NCBI GenBank assembly: GCA_016866495.1
Contig: VGMG01000010.1
Span: 1 to 32,351 of the forward strand
Origin: Chlamydiota bacterium
GTDB lineage: Bacteria > Chlamydiota > Chlamydiia > Chlamydiales > RGXB01
Direction: 5' to 3'
DNA length: 32,351 nt
A model generated the notes under the pieces. It was not told the origin of the DNA. It did no database searches and saw only the letters and a program-made list of their open reading frames with translations. Below, in pieces: positions 31,391 to 32,351 of this stretch; the stretch's first letter is position 1; every line of letters begins with the position of its first letter. The position numbers were made by a program, and so were the translations under genes.

Positions 31391-32131
31391 ATGAAAATAC
31401 TGTACAATACCGATTACCTACCTGTGTACGGACAAAAAAACATCCTAAGTTTGTACACATCTACACCAAAAAAAAATGGGAAAGGGCTTTTAGAAGGTAT
31501 AGAGATGGTTCTTTATCCTGGGTCAAAAATTGAGGTTGTAGAGGTTTTAGAAAATGGTGTTTGCCAAGTAAGAACACCTCATTATGGGGTGGATTATCCG
31601 ATTTTCGTGGATGAAAGATACCTTTCAAAGAGCGGTGCAAGAGATTTTATTCTTCCTTCCTATGAAAAAGCGCTTGAAAAATTGCGCAATATTCCAGAGG
31701 GGACAAGGTATATTTACGGTGCAAATTTTCATTTAGGAATCCCTCGTCTTTTAAAAGATTTTGAGCCAAAAGTCCCTTTAAATGCGGATGAAACCAAAGA
31801 TTGGATTCTACAGGGCGTGGATTGCTCCGGTCTTTTTTTTGAAATTTGTGAGGGGGCAACTTTTAGAAATTGCTCGATGCTTCACCAGATGGGAGAGGAG
31901 ATAAAAATAGACAATATCAAACAGTTGCGTCCACTTGATCTGATACTTACCCCATCGCATGTTGCGATTGTAGAATCGAGCAAAGTTCTTGTAGAATCGG
32001 CGTTCAGATTTCATGGAGTTCACAGATCGACGTTAACTTTAGAGCTTATTCAATCACAAATCTTCAAAGGTTTTCGGATCATTCGCCCTTTTTTCAAAAA
32101 TGTCGACGTATTTTGCGATCTTTTCACTTGA
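31391..32131 (+). CDS. NlpC/P60 peptidoglycan hydrolase with SH3b-like N-terminus
   Basis: A 246-residue cysteine peptidase or amidase. The N-terminal 80 residues resemble an SH3b binding domain (ILYNTDYLPVYG, KIEVVEVLENGVCQV, VDERYLSK). The catalytic domain has the nucleophile in GVDCSGLFFEI (Cys145), His190 in LTPSHVAIVES, and a following polar residue. C. trachomatis has a comparable single NlpC/P60 protein (CT127) reported to act on its septal peptidoglycan. AAAAGGGAAA before the ATG is a good ribosome binding site. No signal peptide is apparent, so export is unclear. Its final 78 bases are antisense to the next gene. A TTGACA lies at 31354-31359 without a convincing -10. Confidence 0.88.
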   Translation: MKILYNTDYLPVYGQKNILSLYTSTPKKNGKGLLEGIEMVLYPGSKIEVVEVLENGVCQVRTPHYGVDYPIFVDERYLSKSGARDFILPSYEKALEKLRNIPEGTRYIYGANFHLGIPRLLKDFEPKVPLNADETKDWILQGVDCSGLFFEICEGATFRNCSMLHQMGEEIKIDNIKQLRPLDLILTPSHVAIVESSKVLVESAFRFHGVHRSTLTLELIQSQIFKGFRIIRPFFKNVDVFCDLFT

Positions 32132-32351
32132 TTGAGATATTTGTGGTTTATCTTTTGTGATACTCTTTTTTTTCTTCAGTCGAAATAGCGTGAGGAAATC
32201 CTCTATAGTGAGTGTAGGAATATCAAGCTCTTTAATTGACGCTAAAAGATGCTTATCGCTTGAGACAACAGTTAGCTCTTTTTTTTTCATGCCATGACAG
32301 ATTTCGATAATAAATTTATCTGCATTCAAGGGGGGTGGGGAAAATAAAAGA
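32054..32351 (-). CDS. NYN/PIN-like nuclease domain protein, C-terminal part (cut by window edge)
   Basis: The frame stays open to the right edge, so the TTG at 32329 is probably not the start. The visible C-terminus reads LLFSPPPLNADKFIIEI, then KELTVVSSDKHLLASIKELD and TIEDFLTLF. The T/N-AD....I pattern, followed by a strand ending in SSD or TSD and a final 'EFL' motif, is typical of YacP-like NYN or PIN-fold RNases, with the Asp residues near the metal site. A Lys-rich linker and a helical tail (KIAKYVDIFEKRA) follow. Partner, substrate and full length cannot be seen. Overlaps the NlpC/P60 gene tail to tail by 78 bases. Confidence 0.65.
   Translation of the reverse strand, partial: LLFSPPPLNADKFIIEICHGMKKKELTVVSSDKHLLASIKELDIPTLTIEDFLTLFRLKKKKSITKDKPQISQSSEKIAKYVDIFEKRANDPKTFEDL

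Overview
The window looks like chromosomal DNA from the phylum Chlamydiota, more likely an amoeba- or arthropod-associated 'environmental' lineage than Chlamydia itself. The reasons are gene order and content. thrS-parA-pGP6-like matches the Chlamydia trachomatis order CT581-CT583. dus-yggT-(GspL-like)-(GspM-like)-MORN lipoprotein-ygfA matches CT644-CT649. ispA, a GlmU-like beta-helix gene, ung, an OppA lipoprotein and an NlpC/P60 hydrolase are also present. The DNA is AT-rich. A glucokinase (absent from Chlamydiaceae) and a large family of MOMP-like porins (known to be expanded in Simkania and relatives) point to an environmental chlamydia. These CT assignments are from memory of gene order and protein features, not from a search.

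Layout. (1) 1-373: start of an unknown minus-strand gene, a terminator, and a decayed, frameshifted C-terminus of an outer-membrane beta-barrel. (2) 374-4382: plus-strand operon thrS, parA, pGP6-D-like, unknown 174-aa protein. (3) 4383-6325: minus-strand operon ung, Rsm22-type methyltransferase-like protein with four Cys, unknown 118-aa protein. (4) 6383-7140: small conserved-looking gene, tRNA-Pro(GGG), then a non-coding stretch with clustered DnaA-box-like sites that is my candidate replication origin. (5) 7104-10490: GlmU-like beta-helix protein, polyprenyl synthase, recA (convergent overlap), glucokinase. (6) 10631-24472: eight paralogous MOMP-like beta-barrel porins, all on the plus strand. 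Most have their own rho-independent terminator and several share 5' leader motifs. The array is interrupted at 17272-20465 by three genes for exported glycosyltransferase-like proteins, expressed divergently from a 58-bp promoter region that contains a palindrome. (7) 24485-25737: dus and yggT (minus). (8) 25869-29322: tightly overlapping operon whose first two products have the architecture of the type II secretion proteins GspL and GspM, followed by a MORN-repeat lipoprotein and ygfA. (9) 29347-32351: a small exported protein with a duplicated 3' end, an OppA-type lipoprotein, an NlpC/P60 protein, and the C-terminal part of a NYN/PIN-like nuclease.

How it fits together. The central 14 kb is a surface-protein locus: a multigene porin family with constant strands, variable loops and an N-terminal Cys motif suited to disulfide cross-linking of the cell envelope. 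The embedded exported glycosyltransferase-like genes raise the untested idea of envelope or host-directed glycosylation. The flanks are conserved chlamydial housekeeping DNA, including a likely origin region.
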